Shown one piece after another: positions 41,485-50,337 of a DNA stretch of 64,000 nucleotides. Location: positions 617,550 to 681,549 of the forward strand of contig JAGNLV010000001.1 of NCBI GenBank assembly GCA_017999435.1, read 5' to 3'. The translations under genes were made by a program, and so were the position numbers. Position 1 is the stretch's first letter. The number at the start of each line of letters is the position of its first letter. Under the pieces are notes generated by a model. That model was given only the letters and a program-made list of their open reading frames with translations. It did not search any database and was not told the origin of the DNA. This DNA comes from Candidatus Zixiibacteriota bacterium. GTDB lineage: Bacteria; Zixibacteria; MSB-5A5; GN15; FEB-12.

Positions 41485-42486
41485 ATGGCCAGGTACTCCC
41501 ACCGCGAACGGATCGAAATAATACTGGCGGGCGAGAAACCGGACCGGTTCGCCGGCTCGGCCTGGCGGCACTTTTTCCACATGGAGCACGACGCCGCGCA
41601 GACGGCCGAGGCCATGGTGGGCTTTCAGAGAACCTTCGACTGGGACTTCGTCAAGGTCAACCCGCGGGCCGACTACCACGTCGAAGACTGGGGACTCCGC
41701 CAGGAGTGGTCGCGGAACGAGTTCCGCAAGCACCGGAAGACGGCTTTCCCGGTCAATCGGCCGGAGGACTGGGAGCGGATCCGCCCCCTCTCCCCCGCCG
41801 CGCCGGTGCTGGCGGAACACCTCAGAACGGTGGCGCTGGTGCGCAAGGGGGTGGGCCGGGAGGTGCCGGTGCTGATGACGGTCTTTTCGCCGCTGGCGAT
41901 TGCGGGGCGGATGGTGCCGGACGGGGCGCTCCTGGCGGCCGAACTGCGGGCGAACCCGGAGCGGATCCACCGGGCGCTGCGGGCCATCACCGAGACTTTC
42001 CGGGCGTACGCGGCAGAAATCCGCAACGCCGGGGCGGACGGGCTGTTTTTCGCCACCACCCAGTGGGCCTCGCGGCAGACGATCTCCTGGGCGGAGTACG
42101 AAGCCTTCGGCATACCCTACGACCGCGAGGTGCTCCGGGCAACCGAAGCCGACGCCCTCAACCTGCTCCACGTGTGCGGGAGCGAGAACTACCTCCGGGA
42201 GCTGGCGGCCGCGGACTACCCCTGCCGGCTGTACAACTGGGACGCCGACGATCCGACCAACCTTCCGCTCGACAAGGCGTACGACGCGCTGCCGGGGCGG
42301 ACGCTCGCCGGCGGCATCGACCGCAACGGGTGGTTCCTCCACGCGACGCCGCAGGAGGTGGTTTTCCAGGTGCAGAAACTGATGCGCGCGCACGATGGCG
42401 CGCGGGTGGTCCTCGCGCCCGGGTGCGCGGTGGAGCCGGAGGCGCCTCGGGAAAATTACCGCGCCTTTCGGGAGGCGCTGGGATGA
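41485..42486 (+). CDS. Uroporphyrinogen decarboxylase-like (URO-D superfamily) protein
   Basis: 333 residues. It has the TIM-barrel URO-D pattern: RERIEIILAGEKPDRFAGSAWRHFFHMEHD, FDWDFVKVNPRADYHVEDWG, the GADGLFFATTQW strand, LNLLHVCGSENYL and LAGGIDRNGWFL, with a VVLAPGCAVEP end. The HxCG and GxGC-like positions resemble the corrinoid-methyltransferase branch (MtaA/CmuA-like) as much as true HemE. HemE normally begins near R-x-P-V-W-x-M-R-Q-A-G-R, which is absent, so haem biosynthesis is unlikely. Substrate unknown. Its stop overlaps the start of the GAF gene (ATGA). Confidence 0.8.
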   Translation: MARYSHRERIEIILAGEKPDRFAGSAWRHFFHMEHDAAQTAEAMVGFQRTFDWDFVKVNPRADYHVEDWGLRQEWSRNEFRKHRKTAFPVNRPEDWERIRPLSPAAPVLAEHLRTVALVRKGVGREVPVLMTVFSPLAIAGRMVPDGALLAAELRANPERIHRALRAITETFRAYAAEIRNAGADGLFFATTQWASRQTISWAEYEAFGIPYDREVLRATEADALNLLHVCGSENYLRELAAADYPCRLYNWDADDPTNLPLDKAYDALPGRTLAGGIDRNGWFLHATPQEVVFQVQKLMRAHDGARVVLAPGCAVEPEAPRENYRAFREALG

Positions 42487-42962
42487 CGCCCGCTCGGCTT
42501 AAGCTGGTGGAGAGCATCCGGACGGCAGCGGCCGACCTGGACTCGGAGACGGCCGTCCTGCGGGCCGCAGCGGAACTGATCGACGGTTACTCGGAAGGCT
42601 ACCACTGGACGGGGTTCTACCTGTTGCGGGACGGGGTGCTCGAGGTGGGGCCGTACGTGGGGCCGCCGACGCCGCACACGCGGATTGCGCTGCACCAGGG
42701 AATCTGCGGCGCGGCGGCATCGCAGAAGAAATCGATCGTGGTGGACGACGTGCACGCCGACCCGCGGTTTCTCGCATGCTCGCTGACGACGCGGTCGGAG
42801 ATCGTGGTGCCGCTCCTGGAGGGCGGGGAGTGCCTGGGGGAAATCGATATCGACTCGAATCATCCCGCGTTTTTCACGGCCGAGGACCGCGAGATGCTGG
42901 AAGCGGCGGCGGCGGTCGTGGCGGCGCGGCTGGCGGAAATCCGGGGGCGGCGGCCGGCCTGA
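42483..42962 (+). CDS. GAF-domain free methionine-(R)-sulfoxide reductase-like protein
   Basis: 159 residues, one GAF domain. It matches the fRMsr (MsrC) pattern: YHWTGFYLLRDGVLEVGPYVG, HQGICGAAASQKKSIVVDDVHADPRFLAC and TRSEIVVPLLEGGECLGEIDIDSN. Cys75 and Cys99 are 24 residues apart, the same spacing as two of the redox cysteines of the E. coli enzyme; the third of that enzyme is not at the expected position, but Cys117 is nearby. The enzyme would repair free methionine R-sulfoxide. A signalling GAF is the alternative. Overlaps the URO-D-like gene by ATGA. Confidence 0.8.
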   Translation: MTPARLKLVESIRTAAADLDSETAVLRAAAELIDGYSEGYHWTGFYLLRDGVLEVGPYVGPPTPHTRIALHQGICGAAASQKKSIVVDDVHADPRFLACSLTTRSEIVVPLLEGGECLGEIDIDSNHPAFFTAEDREMLEAAAAVVAARLAEIRGRRPA

Positions 42963-43013
42963 AACGGCGCCGCGCCCGGACGGGATCGAACACCGTAAGC
43001 AGGAGAGGTCGGC

Positions 43014-43172
43014 ATGTTTATCGGATTGCTGCTGGTCGTGCTCGGACTGCTCATGCTCCTGGACCGTCTCGGGTACATCCAGGGCGACATCTGGGGGTAT
43101 TTCTGGCCGCTGGCGTTGGTGGCGCTGGGTCTGTCGATGGTCGTGACGCACCGGCGCAAGGAGAAACGCTGA
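43014..43172 (+). CDS. Small membrane protein with a LiaI/LiaF-like transmembrane hairpin
   Basis: 52 residues, easily missed because of its size. MFIGLLLVVLGLLMLL, then DRLGYIQGDIWGYF, then WPLALVALGLSMVV forms two helices with the W-P-L start of the second, the pattern of DUF5668/LiaI-LiaF-like membrane domains, and a basic tail. AGGAGAGG lies five bases before the ATG. Its stop codon overlaps the presumed CTG start of the BlaI-type repressor (CTGA), so the two are probably coupled. LiaF-like proteins inhibit cell-envelope stress sensors; a related role is inference. Confidence 0.75.
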   Translation: MFIGLLLVVLGLLMLLDRLGYIQGDIWGYFWPLALVALGLSMVVTHRRKEKR

Positions 43173-43501
43173 CGGCGGGCGGGCATTTCCATTTTGACCC
43201 GCGGGGGCGCGGGCTCGAGGTGTTCCTGGGACCGACCGAGGCGCAGCTCATGGACCTGGCCTGGGAGCGGGAGAGCCTCACGGTCAAGCAGGCGCTGTTT
43301 CTCCTGGGAGAGAGCGACGGGCGGGCGTACACGACGATCATGACGGTGCTGAACCGGCTGGCCGAAAAGGGGCTGCTCTCGCGGCGCAAAGCCGGCCGGG
43401 GGTTCATCTACGCGGCCGCGAAGAGCCGGGAGGAATTCATCGGTGAGCGGGTGCGGATCGTCCGGGAGGTCCTCCGCAAGAATTTCGCAGGGGACGCATG
43501 A
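43169..43501 (+). CDS. BlaI/MecI/CopY-family transcriptional repressor, probable CTG start
   Basis: 110 residues. The winged helix is clear: GPTEAQLMDLAWERESLTVKQALFLLGE, then YTTIMTVLNRLAEKGLLSRRKAGRGFIY, and a dimerisation helix from residue 80. No ATG, GTG or TTG stands at a suitable place. The CTG at 43169 has AAGGAG five bases before it and overlaps the preceding stop (CTGA). It also includes the N-terminal FHFDP-GLEVFLG run that the family often has. A GTG at 43220 would cut into the first helix. BlaI repressors usually pair with a BlaR1 protease; none is present. The downstream membrane protein overlaps by ATGA. Confidence 0.75.
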   Translation: MTAGGHFHFDPRGRGLEVFLGPTEAQLMDLAWERESLTVKQALFLLGESDGRAYTTIMTVLNRLAEKGLLSRRKAGRGFIYAAAKSREEFIGERVRIVREVLRKNFAGDA

Positions 43502-44157
43502 TCCTCGCTCTCGTCGCGGTGCTGGCGCTGGCGGTGGCGGGCAACCGCTTCGTCAGCCTCCCCGACTCCGTCACGCTGCCGGCCCCCGGGGGCTGGCGGG
43601 TGCTGGGCGAGCCGGCGTCGTATCCGGCGGTGCTGCACAACGAAGCAAGCGGGGCGCGGCTGCTAGTCTTTGAGACCCGCCTCGACCCGGGGGAACGGAT
43701 CGGCGGGGCGGCCGATTTCCAGGTCTCGGTCAGCCGGATGATCGACAGCGTGGTCCTCCAAATGCCGAACGCCGTGCTGCTGACGAGCACGGGGCAGCAG
43801 GCAGAGAACCGGGCCGAATTCGCGGTCGAGTTCCAGACGATCGACACGGCGACGGGGGCGGCGGTGTACCACCGGCTGGCGGGGATCCTCTACCGCCATC
43901 CCGACGGATCGCAGCTCCTGTTCAGCCTGTGGGCGCAGGCCCCGCCCGGGGCGGACGCGGCGCTGCGGGCGGAGCTGGAGCGGATGCAGTCGGGTTTCCG
44001 CTACAACGGGCCGCAGGAGGCGCAGGTATTTGCGCCGGCGCGCTCCGATATGCAGTGGTTTCTCGTCTTCCTCATCGGAGCGGCGGCGGTGGTGCTGTTC
44101 TTGCGGCAGCGGCGGCGCCTCGCGCGGGCGGCGCCCGAGCCGCCTAGAGCGCCGTAG
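43498..44157 (+). CDS. Membrane protein of unknown function in the BlaI operon
   Basis: 219 residues. An N-terminal hydrophobic segment (MILALVAVLALAVAG) serves as signal peptide or anchor. An extracytoplasmic domain of about 160 residues follows, with SVTLPAPGGWRVLGEPASYP and FAVEFQTIDTATGAAVYHRL. A C-terminal transmembrane helix (about 183-203) and a basic tail complete it. I do not recognise a family; the layout resembles small envelope-stress sensors or lipid-binding domains. It overlaps the repressor gene by ATGA, so the repressor may control it. The last 14 bases overlap the convergent epimerase gene. Confidence 0.6.
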   Translation: MILALVAVLALAVAGNRFVSLPDSVTLPAPGGWRVLGEPASYPAVLHNEASGARLLVFETRLDPGERIGGAADFQVSVSRMIDSVVLQMPNAVLLTSTGQQAENRAEFAVEFQTIDTATGAAVYHRLAGILYRHPDGSQLLFSLWAQAPPGADAALRAELERMQSGFRYNGPQEAQVFAPARSDMQWFLVFLIGAAAVVLFLRQRRRLARAAPEPPRAP

Positions 44158-44578
44158 GGTGTTCCTCCAGTTCGAGCAGGACGCCGTGGCTGCCGGCCGG
44201 GTGGACGAAGGCGATGCGGTTTCCCTCGGCGCCGCAGCGGGGAGTCTCGTCGATGAGTCTCGCCCCGGCCGCTTTCAGTTCGGCCAGTTTGCGCTCGATG
44301 TCCGCGACATAGAGGCAGATGTGGTGGAGGCCCTCGCCGCGTTTGGCGATGAATTTGGCCACCGGGCTGTCGTCGGAGACGGGGGCGACCAGTTCGATGC
44401 GGCCGCCGCCGTGGCCGGGAGCGCCTTCCCCCCCGGAGAAGATCGCGACTCTCACTTTCTGGTCGGGGACGTCCACAATGACGGGGGCCGCGCCGCCGGT
44501 GAGGAGGCGGTACCGGGCGACGGCGGCGTCGAGGTCGGCGACCGCGATGCCGACGTGGGAGATCATGTCTGAAGCCAT
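44144..44578 (-). CDS. mce: Methylmalonyl-CoA epimerase
   Basis: 144 residues of the glyoxalase/VOC fold: SHVGIAVADLDAAVARYRLLTG, then VRVAIFSGGEGAPGHGGGRIELVAP, GEGLHHICLYVADIERKLAELKAAGARLIDETPRCGAEGNRIAFVHP and GVLLELEE. The metal ligands (His8 of SHVGIAV, the Glu of IELVAP, His86 of HHICLYV and the terminal Glu) are in place. It interconverts the (S)- and (R)-methylmalonyl-CoA epimers between carboxylase and mutase. Last gene of the propionyl-CoA operon; its ATG overlaps the lipoprotein stop (TGATG). Confidence 0.93.
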   Translation of the reverse strand: MASDMISHVGIAVADLDAAVARYRLLTGGAAPVIVDVPDQKVRVAIFSGGEGAPGHGGGRIELVAPVSDDSPVAKFIAKRGEGLHHICLYVADIERKLAELKAAGARLIDETPRCGAEGNRIAFVHPAGSHGVLLELEEHPTAL

Positions 44579-45099
44579 CAGTTTCCGGACTCCTTCTTGG
44601 CGGCCTCAATCGCGGCGTTGCGAACGCTGTCGAAAGCGGCCTGGTCTTTCAGTCGGGAGATCGTCGGTTTGATCCACTTCCCCTGGTGCCAGTAGAGCGT
44701 GACCTTGTCATCGATCACCGATTTCCGCCCGGCGTTGTCGAAGTGAACGAGCACGCGGGCGACGGCCGAGTCGCCGAGGCGCTCCACCGAGGTCACCTCG
44801 ATGCGGACGAGGGAGTCGGCCGAGGCGTTCGCGATATAGGGCTGCGTGACGTAGTCGTCGAAGGTGCGCTCCTCACGCAGGTATTCGAACTCGTTTTCCC
44901 AGAGGCCGGACTTGTCGTCGTAGCGCAGGCGGTCGAAGACGGCGTTCATCTGGACCTCGAGCTGCTTATCCAGGGTCAGGGAATCGGCCCCGGCGGCCGC
45001 GGCCGAGTCGGCCGTGTCGGTGTCGCTTTGGCCGCCGCAGCCGACGAGGGCCAGGAGCGCGCCGGCGAACGCCAGGCGGCGGAGCTTAAAGGTTTTCAT
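44578..45099 (-). CDS. Small lipoprotein of unknown function within the propionyl-CoA operon
   Basis: 173 residues. The signal [21 protein letters not shown] ends in a lipobox (LVGC), then a Ser/Thr/Ala linker. The mature domain of about 130 residues ([60 protein letters not shown]) resembles the NTF2-like or DUF-type fold used in small periplasmic lipoproteins, but I cannot name it. Its start overlaps the end of the mutase gene by 14 bases and its stop overlaps the epimerase start. It is thus embedded in a metabolic operon without an obvious catalytic role. Confidence 0.75.
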   Translation of the reverse strand: MKTFKLRRLAFAGALLALVGCGGQSDTDTADSAAAAGADSLTLDKQLEVQMNAVFDRLRYDDKSGLWENEFEYLREERTFDDYVTQPYIANASADSLVRIEVTSVERLGDSAVARVLVHFDNAGRKSVIDDKVTLYWHQGKWIKPTISRLKDQAAFDSVRNAAIEAAKKESGN

Positions 45100-46660
45100 G
45101 GTACTCACCCCATACCTCGCGGAAGATGTCGGAGATTTCGCCGACAGTGGCGTAGTGGGCGACGGCGTCGATGATCGGTTCGACCACGTTCTTGTTCTGC
45201 CGGGCGGCGTCGCGCACGGCGGCCAGCGATTCGGCGACGGCTTTGCGGTCGCGGGTCGCTTTGAGTTTGGCCAGTTCCCGGACCTGGTTGCGTTCCAGTT
45301 CGGGATCGACCCTGAGGACGGCCGGGATACCGGGGCTGTGCGAGGTGAACTCGTTGACGCCGACGACGATCTGGCGGCGGGTCTCGACGCGGCGCTGGAA
45401 GTCGTAGGCGGCGGCGGCGATTTCGTCGCGGAAATACCCGTTCTCAATGCAGGCGACTGCGCCGCCGCGCGACTCGATCTCGGCCAGGAGCGCCCGGATG
45501 CGTTTGTCCATCGCGGCCGTCAGGTACTCGATGTAGTAAGAGCCGCCGAGCGGGTCGACGGTGGCGGCGGCCCCGGATTCGTGGGCGATGATCTGCTGGG
45601 TGCGCAGGGCGATCTCCACCGACTTCTCGGTCGGCAGGCCGAGAGCCTCATCGTACGAGTTCGTGTGCAGCGACTGGGTGCCGCCGAGAACGCCGGCGAG
45701 GGCCTGGATGGCTGTGCGCACGATGTTGTTCTCGGGCTGTTGGGCGGTGAGGGTGGAACCGCCGGTCTGCGTGTGGAACCGCAGGAGCATCGACTTTTCA
45801 TCCCGGGAACGGAAGCGGTCGCGGACGAGCTCGGCCCAGATCTGCCGGGCGGCGCGGAATTTCGCCACCTCCTCGAAGAGGTCGTTGTGGGCGGCGAAGA
45901 AAAACGACAGGCGCGGCGCGAAGTCGTCGATCGACAAGCCGGCGGCGAGCGCCGCCTCGACATAGGCGACGGCGTTGGCCAGGGTGAAGGCAACCTCCTG
46001 CGCCGCGGTCGAGCCCGCCTCCCGGATGTGGTACCCGGAAATCGAGATCGTGTTGTACTTCGGCAGGTGCTTCGCCGCGTAGGCGAAGATGTCGGTGATG
46101 ATCTTCATCGAGGGTTTCGGCGGCAGGATGTAGGTGCCGCGGGCGATGAATTCCTTGAGCACGTCGTTCTGAACAGTGCCGGAGAGCTGCGCCGCGGGCA
46201 CGCCCTGCTTGCGGCCGACGGCGATGTACATGGCGAGCAGGATGACGGCCGGGGCGTTGATGGTCATGGAGGTGGAGACCTTGTCCAGCGGGATGCCGTC
46301 GAAGAGCTTCTCCATGTCGGCGAGCGAGTCAATGGCGACTCCCGTGCGGCCCACCTCGCCGGCGGCCATGGGGTGGTCGGAATCGTAGCCGATCTGGGTG
46401 GCGAGGTCGAAGGCGACCGAGAGGCCGGTCTGCCCGCGCTGGAGGAGGTACTTGAAACGGCGGTTGGTTTCGGCGGCGGTGCCGAAGCCGGCGTACTGGC
46501 GCATGGTCCAGAGGCGGCCGCGGTACATGGTCGGGTAGACGCCGCGGGTGAACGGGTACTCGCCGGCGTGCCGGGGACCGGGGGCAGCGGGCGCGTCGGC
46601 GGCCGTCGCCGTGACCGGAATGGGAATCCCCGAGGTGGTCAGTTTCGTATCGTCAGACAT
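45086..46660 (-). CDS. Methylmalonyl-CoA mutase, large (catalytic) subunit
   Basis: 524 residues, the catalytic TIM-barrel part without a B12-binding domain, as in split two-subunit mutases. [24 protein letters not shown] places Tyr56 at the position of Tyr89 of the Propionibacterium enzyme. Arg174 (in EFIARGTYI) sits at the Arg207 position and His211 (in SISGYH) at the His244 position, so all three methylmalonyl-CoA signature residues are kept. Motifs [19 protein letters not shown] and [20 protein letters not shown] are present. It converts (R)-methylmalonyl-CoA to succinyl-CoA. The start overlaps the biotin carrier stop (TGATG). Its B12 subunit is not in this operon; the only one nearby is at 53.3 kb. 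Confidence 0.95.
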   Translation of the reverse strand: MSDDTKLTTSGIPIPVTATAADAPAAPGPRHAGEYPFTRGVYPTMYRGRLWTMRQYAGFGTAAETNRRFKYLLQRGQTGLSVAFDLATQIGYDSDHPMAAGEVGRTGVAIDSLADMEKLFDGIPLDKVSTSMTINAPAVILLAMYIAVGRKQGVPAAQLSGTVQNDVLKEFIARGTYILPPKPSMKIITDIFAYAAKHLPKYNTISISGYHIREAGSTAAQEVAFTLANAVAYVEAALAAGLSIDDFAPRLSFFFAAHNDLFEEVAKFRAARQIWAELVRDRFRSRDEKSMLLRFHTQTGGSTLTAQQPENNIVRTAIQALAGVLGGTQSLHTNSYDEALGLPTEKSVEIALRTQQIIAHESGAAATVDPLGGSYYIEYLTAAMDKRIRALLAEIESRGGAVACIENGYFRDEIAAAAYDFQRRVETRRQIVVGVNEFTSHSPGIPAVLRVDPELERNQVRELAKLKATRDRKAVAESLAAVRDAARQNKNVVEPIIDAVAHYATVGEISDIFREVWGEYHENL

Positions 46661-47172
46661 CACGCGAACTCCAGGAGTTTGTCGTTTTTCTCGACCGACT
46701 TGCCGGGGGCGACGAAGACGGTCTTGACGGTTCCCTCCCCCTGCGCCTTGATGATATTTTCCATTTTCATGGCCTCGATGATGAGCAGGGGCTGGCTCCT
46801 GCGGACGATCTCCCCCGGCCGGACTTTGACTTCCAGCACCAGGCCGGGCATGGCGGCGCGCAGAACGCGGTCGATCTCGGCGCCGGAGCGGATGCCGGCG
46901 GTCTTGCGCAACTGCGCGAGGTGGTAGTCCTCAATGGTGACCGGGATTTCCATGCCGTGGACGAAGAGCGTCTTCTTGGTGTCGTAGGCGTTCGCCCGGA
47001 CATCGACCTCGAGCGATTCGTTGTCGATGAGGACGAGCGCCCGGCTGGGACCGAGGAGGTGGGTGATGATTTCGCGGGGACGGCCGTTGCACAGCAGGCG
47101 CCCCGACTGCATGCTGGGGTCAAGGGAAATGTCGAATTCCCGGCCGTCGACAGTAATGAGATAGCGGCGCAT
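46660..47172 (-). CDS. Biotin carboxyl carrier subunit of propionyl-CoA carboxylase
   Basis: 170 residues. The C-terminal 75 residues are a biotinyl domain with [10 protein letters not shown]; Lys136 is the biotin site. The N-terminal 90 residues have beta strands ([53 protein letters not shown]) like the BT-type domain that ties carrier to carboxylase subunits. Together with the genes on both sides it makes a three-component carboxylase. It overlaps both neighbours by TGATG. Confidence 0.92.
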   Translation of the reverse strand: MRRYLITVDGREFDISLDPSMQSGRLLCNGRPREIITHLLGPSRALVLIDNESLEVDVRANAYDTKKTLFVHGMEIPVTIEDYHLAQLRKTAGIRSGAEIDRVLRAAMPGLVLEVKVRPGEIVRRSQPLLIIEAMKMENIIKAQGEGTVKTVFVAPGKSVEKNDKLLEFA

Positions 47173-48704
47173 CAGCGGCTCCCGCTGAACGGTTTGAGGA
47201 CGGAGCGGCGGTGGACGAGCACCCAGTTGGAGGGGGCCGCGCCGCCGCGCGCGTTGTTCTGGACAATAATCGTGCGCTCGCGGGCGGCTGTCTCGAGAGC
47301 GGCCGCGATCGCGATCTGCTCGCGGAGCTTGTCATCGAGGACGAGGTAGTTGTTCTCCGGAAATTCCTCCTCGAGGAAGCGCGTGGAGAGGTCGCCGGCG
47401 AGAAATTTCGGGTTGCGCAGGACGGCGCGGTGGAACTCGATCGTGCTCTGGACGCCGCCGATGCGGTATTCCACGAGAGCCCGGCCGGCGCGCCGGATGG
47501 CTTCGTCGCGGTCGCGCCCCCAGACGATCAGCTTGGCGATGATCGGGTCGTAGTAGACCGGGATTTCCGAGTAGACGACCACGCCGGAGTCAACCCGCAC
47601 GCCGGGGCCGGAGGGAGCGCGGTAGTTGCGGAGGGTGCCGGTCGAGGGGAGGAAGCCCTCCTCGGGGTCCTCGGCGTAGATGCGGCACTCGAGGGCGTGG
47701 CCGTGCAGGCGGATGTCCTCCTGCCGCCAGCGCAACCGCTCCCCTTCCGCAACCGCGATCTGTTCGGCGACGAGATCGATGCCGGTCACCATCTCGGTCA
47801 CCGGGTGCTCGACCTGGAGACGGGTGTTGACCTCGAGGAAGTAGAAGGAGCGGTCCCGGTCGACGAGGAATTCGACGGTGCCGGCGCCGACATAGCCGCT
47901 CTCCCGGGCGAGGCGGACCGCGGCGTCGCCCATGCGCGCCCGCAGCTCGGGGGTCATCATCGGCGAGGGGGACTCCTCGATCACTTTCTGGTGGCGGCGC
48001 TGGATGGAGCATTCGCGCTCGAAAAGATGGACGGCGTTGCCGTGCCGGTCGCAGAGGATCTGGATTTCGACGTGGCGCGGCCGGGCAAGGTATTTTTCGA
48101 TGTACACGCGGCCGTCGCCGAAGGCCGATTTCGCCTCGCGGGAGGCGCTTTCGAGAGCCTCGGCGAACTCGCCGGGGGCGGCGACGATGCGCATGCCTTT
48201 GCCCCCGCCGCCGGCGGCGGCCTTGACGAGGATCGGAAAACCGATTTGGCGCGCGGCGGCGAGCGCCTCTTCCCCGCCGGCGCCGTCGAGTCGGGCGCCG
48301 GGCGTGACCGGCAGACCGGCTCTCTGCGCCACCTCGCGGGCCGCGAGTTTGTCGCCGAGCAGGGCGATGGTCTCGGGGGCCGGACCGATGAAGACGAGGC
48401 CGGCCGCGACCACCTTGCGGGCGAAGTCGGCGTTCTCGGCCAAAAAGCCGTAGCCGGGGTGGATGGCGTCGGCCCCGGCGCGGCGGGCGGCGGCGATGAT
48501 GTTCTCATGGACCAGGTAGCTCTCGGCGGCCGGGGAGGGACCGATGTGGTAGGCCTCGTCGGCCATGCGTACGTGGAGGGCGGCGTGGTCGCAGTCGGAG
48601 TAGACGGCGACCGATCCGATGCCGAGGTCGTGGCAGGCGCGGATGACGCGGACGGCGATTTCGCCGCGGTTGGCGACGAGGATTTTGCGGATCTTGCGGG
48701 TCAT
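47172..48704 (-). CDS. Biotin carboxylase subunit of acyl-CoA (propionyl-CoA) carboxylase
   Basis: 510 residues. It has the full ATP-grasp biotin carboxylase sequence: ILVANRGEIAVRVIRACHDLGI, AIHPGYGFLAENADFAR, IGPAPETIALLGDK, the glycine loop KAAAGGGGKGMRIV, RHVEIQILCDRHGN, ERECSIQRRHQKVIEESPSP and EVNTRLQVEHPVTEMVTGIDLV. It carboxylates the biotin of the adjacent carrier with bicarbonate and ATP. The C-terminal 60 residues carry an extension after the usual end of the BC domain. SD GAGAGGA precedes the ATG. Overlaps the carrier gene (TGATG). Confidence 0.95.
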   Translation of the reverse strand: MTRKIRKILVANRGEIAVRVIRACHDLGIGSVAVYSDCDHAALHVRMADEAYHIGPSPAAESYLVHENIIAAARRAGADAIHPGYGFLAENADFARKVVAAGLVFIGPAPETIALLGDKLAAREVAQRAGLPVTPGARLDGAGGEEALAAARQIGFPILVKAAAGGGGKGMRIVAAPGEFAEALESASREAKSAFGDGRVYIEKYLARPRHVEIQILCDRHGNAVHLFERECSIQRRHQKVIEESPSPMMTPELRARMGDAAVRLARESGYVGAGTVEFLVDRDRSFYFLEVNTRLQVEHPVTEMVTGIDLVAEQIAVAEGERLRWRQEDIRLHGHALECRIYAEDPEEGFLPSTGTLRNYRAPSGPGVRVDSGVVVYSEIPVYYDPIIAKLIVWGRDRDEAIRRAGRALVEYRIGGVQSTIEFHRAVLRNPKFLAGDLSTRFLEEEFPENNYLVLDDKLREQIAIAAALETAARERTIIVQNNARGGAAPSNWVLVHRRSVLKPFSGSR

Positions 48705-48716
48705 GGTCCTCTCCGG

Positions 48717-50267
48717 CTACAGCGGTATATTCCCGTGCTTCTTCGGCGGGTTGCTGTCTTTCTTCGTCGCCAGCATCTCGAACGCCCGGATGAGGCGCGG
48801 GCGGGTCGTCTTCGGCTCGATCACATCGTCGATGTAGCCGCGCGAGGCGGCAATGTAGGGATTGGCGAATTTCTCGCGGTACATCTCGGTCTGGCGCTGG
48901 GTCTCGAGCTCGGGGCTGGAGGCGTCGGCGATCTGCTTGCGGAAGATGATCTCGACGGCGCCCTTGGGGCCCATGACGGCGATCTCGGCCGTCGGCCAGG
49001 CGTAGTTCATGTCGCCGCGGACGTGTTTGGAATTCATGACGTCGTAGGCGCCACCGTAGGCTTTGCGGGTGATGACGGTGACTTTGGGCACGGTGGCCTC
49101 GCAGTAGGCATAGAGGAGTTTGGCGCCGTTGACGATGATGCCGTTGTGTTCCTGGTCGGTGCCGGGCAGGAAACCGGGGACGTCTTCGAAAGTGAGGATG
49201 GGGATGTTGAAGCAGTCGCAGAAGCGGATGAAGCGCGCGCCTTTGCGCGAGGAGTTGATGTCGAGCACGCCGGCGAGCACGGCCGGCTGGTTGGCGACAA
49301 TGCCGATCGAGCGCCCGCCGAGGTGGGCGAAACCGACGATGATGTTCGGGGCGAAGTCCTCGTGGACCTCGAAAAACGAACCCTGGTCGACAATGCGGGC
49401 GATGACCTCTTTCATGTCGTAGGGCTGGTTGGGGTTGTCGGGAACGAGAGTGTTGAGGAGATCGTCCTCGCGCCCCGGCGGGTCGGCACACTCGGCGACG
49501 GGCGGGTCCTCGCAGTTGTTCTGGGGGATGTACTCGAGCAGCCGCTTGATCTTCGCGATCGTGTCGGCCTCGTTGTCGCAGGCGAAGTGGGCGACCCCGG
49601 ACCGGCTCGCATGGACCGCCGCGCCGCCGAGGTCCTCGGAGGTGACCTCCTCGTGGGTGACCGTCTTGACCACGTTGGGGCCGGTAACGAACATGTAGGA
49701 GGTGCCTTTGGTCATGAGGGTGAAGTCGGTGATGGCGGGGCTGTAGACGGCGCCCCCGGCGCAGGGACCGAGGATGGCCGAGATCTGCGGCACGACGCCC
49801 GAGGCGAGGGTGTTGCGCAGGAAGATGTCGGCGTAGCCGCCGAGCGAGACGACGCCCTCCTGGATGCGGGCGCCGCCCGAGTCGTTGAGGCCGATGACCG
49901 GGGCGCCGACTTTCATGGCCATGTCCATGACCTTGCAGATCTTCTCGGCGTGGGCCTCGGAGAGGGAGCCTCCGAAGACGGTGAAATCCTGGCTGAAGAT
50001 GTAGACGAGGCGGCCGTGGACCTTGCCGCAGCCCGTGATGACGCCGTCGCCGAGGATGCGCTGTTTGTCGAGGCCGAAATCGCTCGAGCGGTGGGTGACG
50101 AACATGTCGAATTCCTCGAACGAGTTCGGGTCGCAGAGGAGTTCGATCCGCTCGCGGGCGGTCAGTTTGCCCTTGGCGTGCTGGGCGTCGATGCGCTCCT
50201 GGCCGCCGCCGAGGCGGGCCTCGCGGCGCGCCGCCTCCAGGCGCTGGAGTCTGTCTTCAATGGACAT
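48717..50267 (-). CDS. pccB: Carboxyltransferase subunit of propionyl-CoA carboxylase (PccB-like)
   Basis: 516 residues, the usual length for PccB/MmdA. Crotonase-fold motifs are complete: [52 protein letters not shown], the second-half [47 protein letters not shown] and [12 protein letters not shown]. It transfers the carboxyl group to propionyl-CoA. A decarboxylase (MmdA) role is possible in principle, but the biotin carboxylase in the same operon favours the ATP-dependent carboxylase. The ATG at 50267 (MSIEDRL) is chosen; a GTG three codons upstream is possible. First gene of the operon proper, 71 bp below the TIR gene. Confidence 0.93.
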   Translation of the reverse strand: MSIEDRLQRLEAARREARLGGGQERIDAQHAKGKLTARERIELLCDPNSFEEFDMFVTHRSSDFGLDKQRILGDGVITGCGKVHGRLVYIFSQDFTVFGGSLSEAHAEKICKVMDMAMKVGAPVIGLNDSGGARIQEGVVSLGGYADIFLRNTLASGVVPQISAILGPCAGGAVYSPAITDFTLMTKGTSYMFVTGPNVVKTVTHEEVTSEDLGGAAVHASRSGVAHFACDNEADTIAKIKRLLEYIPQNNCEDPPVAECADPPGREDDLLNTLVPDNPNQPYDMKEVIARIVDQGSFFEVHEDFAPNIIVGFAHLGGRSIGIVANQPAVLAGVLDINSSRKGARFIRFCDCFNIPILTFEDVPGFLPGTDQEHNGIIVNGAKLLYAYCEATVPKVTVITRKAYGGAYDVMNSKHVRGDMNYAWPTAEIAVMGPKGAVEIIFRKQIADASSPELETQRQTEMYREKFANPYIAASRGYIDDVIEPKTTRPRLIRAFEMLATKKDSNPPKKHGNIPL

Positions 50268-50337
50268 GGCGTTCACTCTCGCTCTAGACTATGCCGAATA
50301 CCGCTTGTTTTCAGTCTCTTTGCACCGGAAGTGACAA

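Noticed and set aside
41485-42486. True uroporphyrinogen decarboxylase HemE.
   Set aside because: The conserved HemE N-terminal W-M-R-Q-A-G-R block is missing, and no haem gene is near. Only the superfamily fold is supported.
45086-46660. Fused full-length methylmalonyl-CoA mutase.
   Set aside because: The protein ends after the catalytic domain at 524 residues. No D-x-H-x-x-G B12 motif follows in any frame before the lipoprotein gene.
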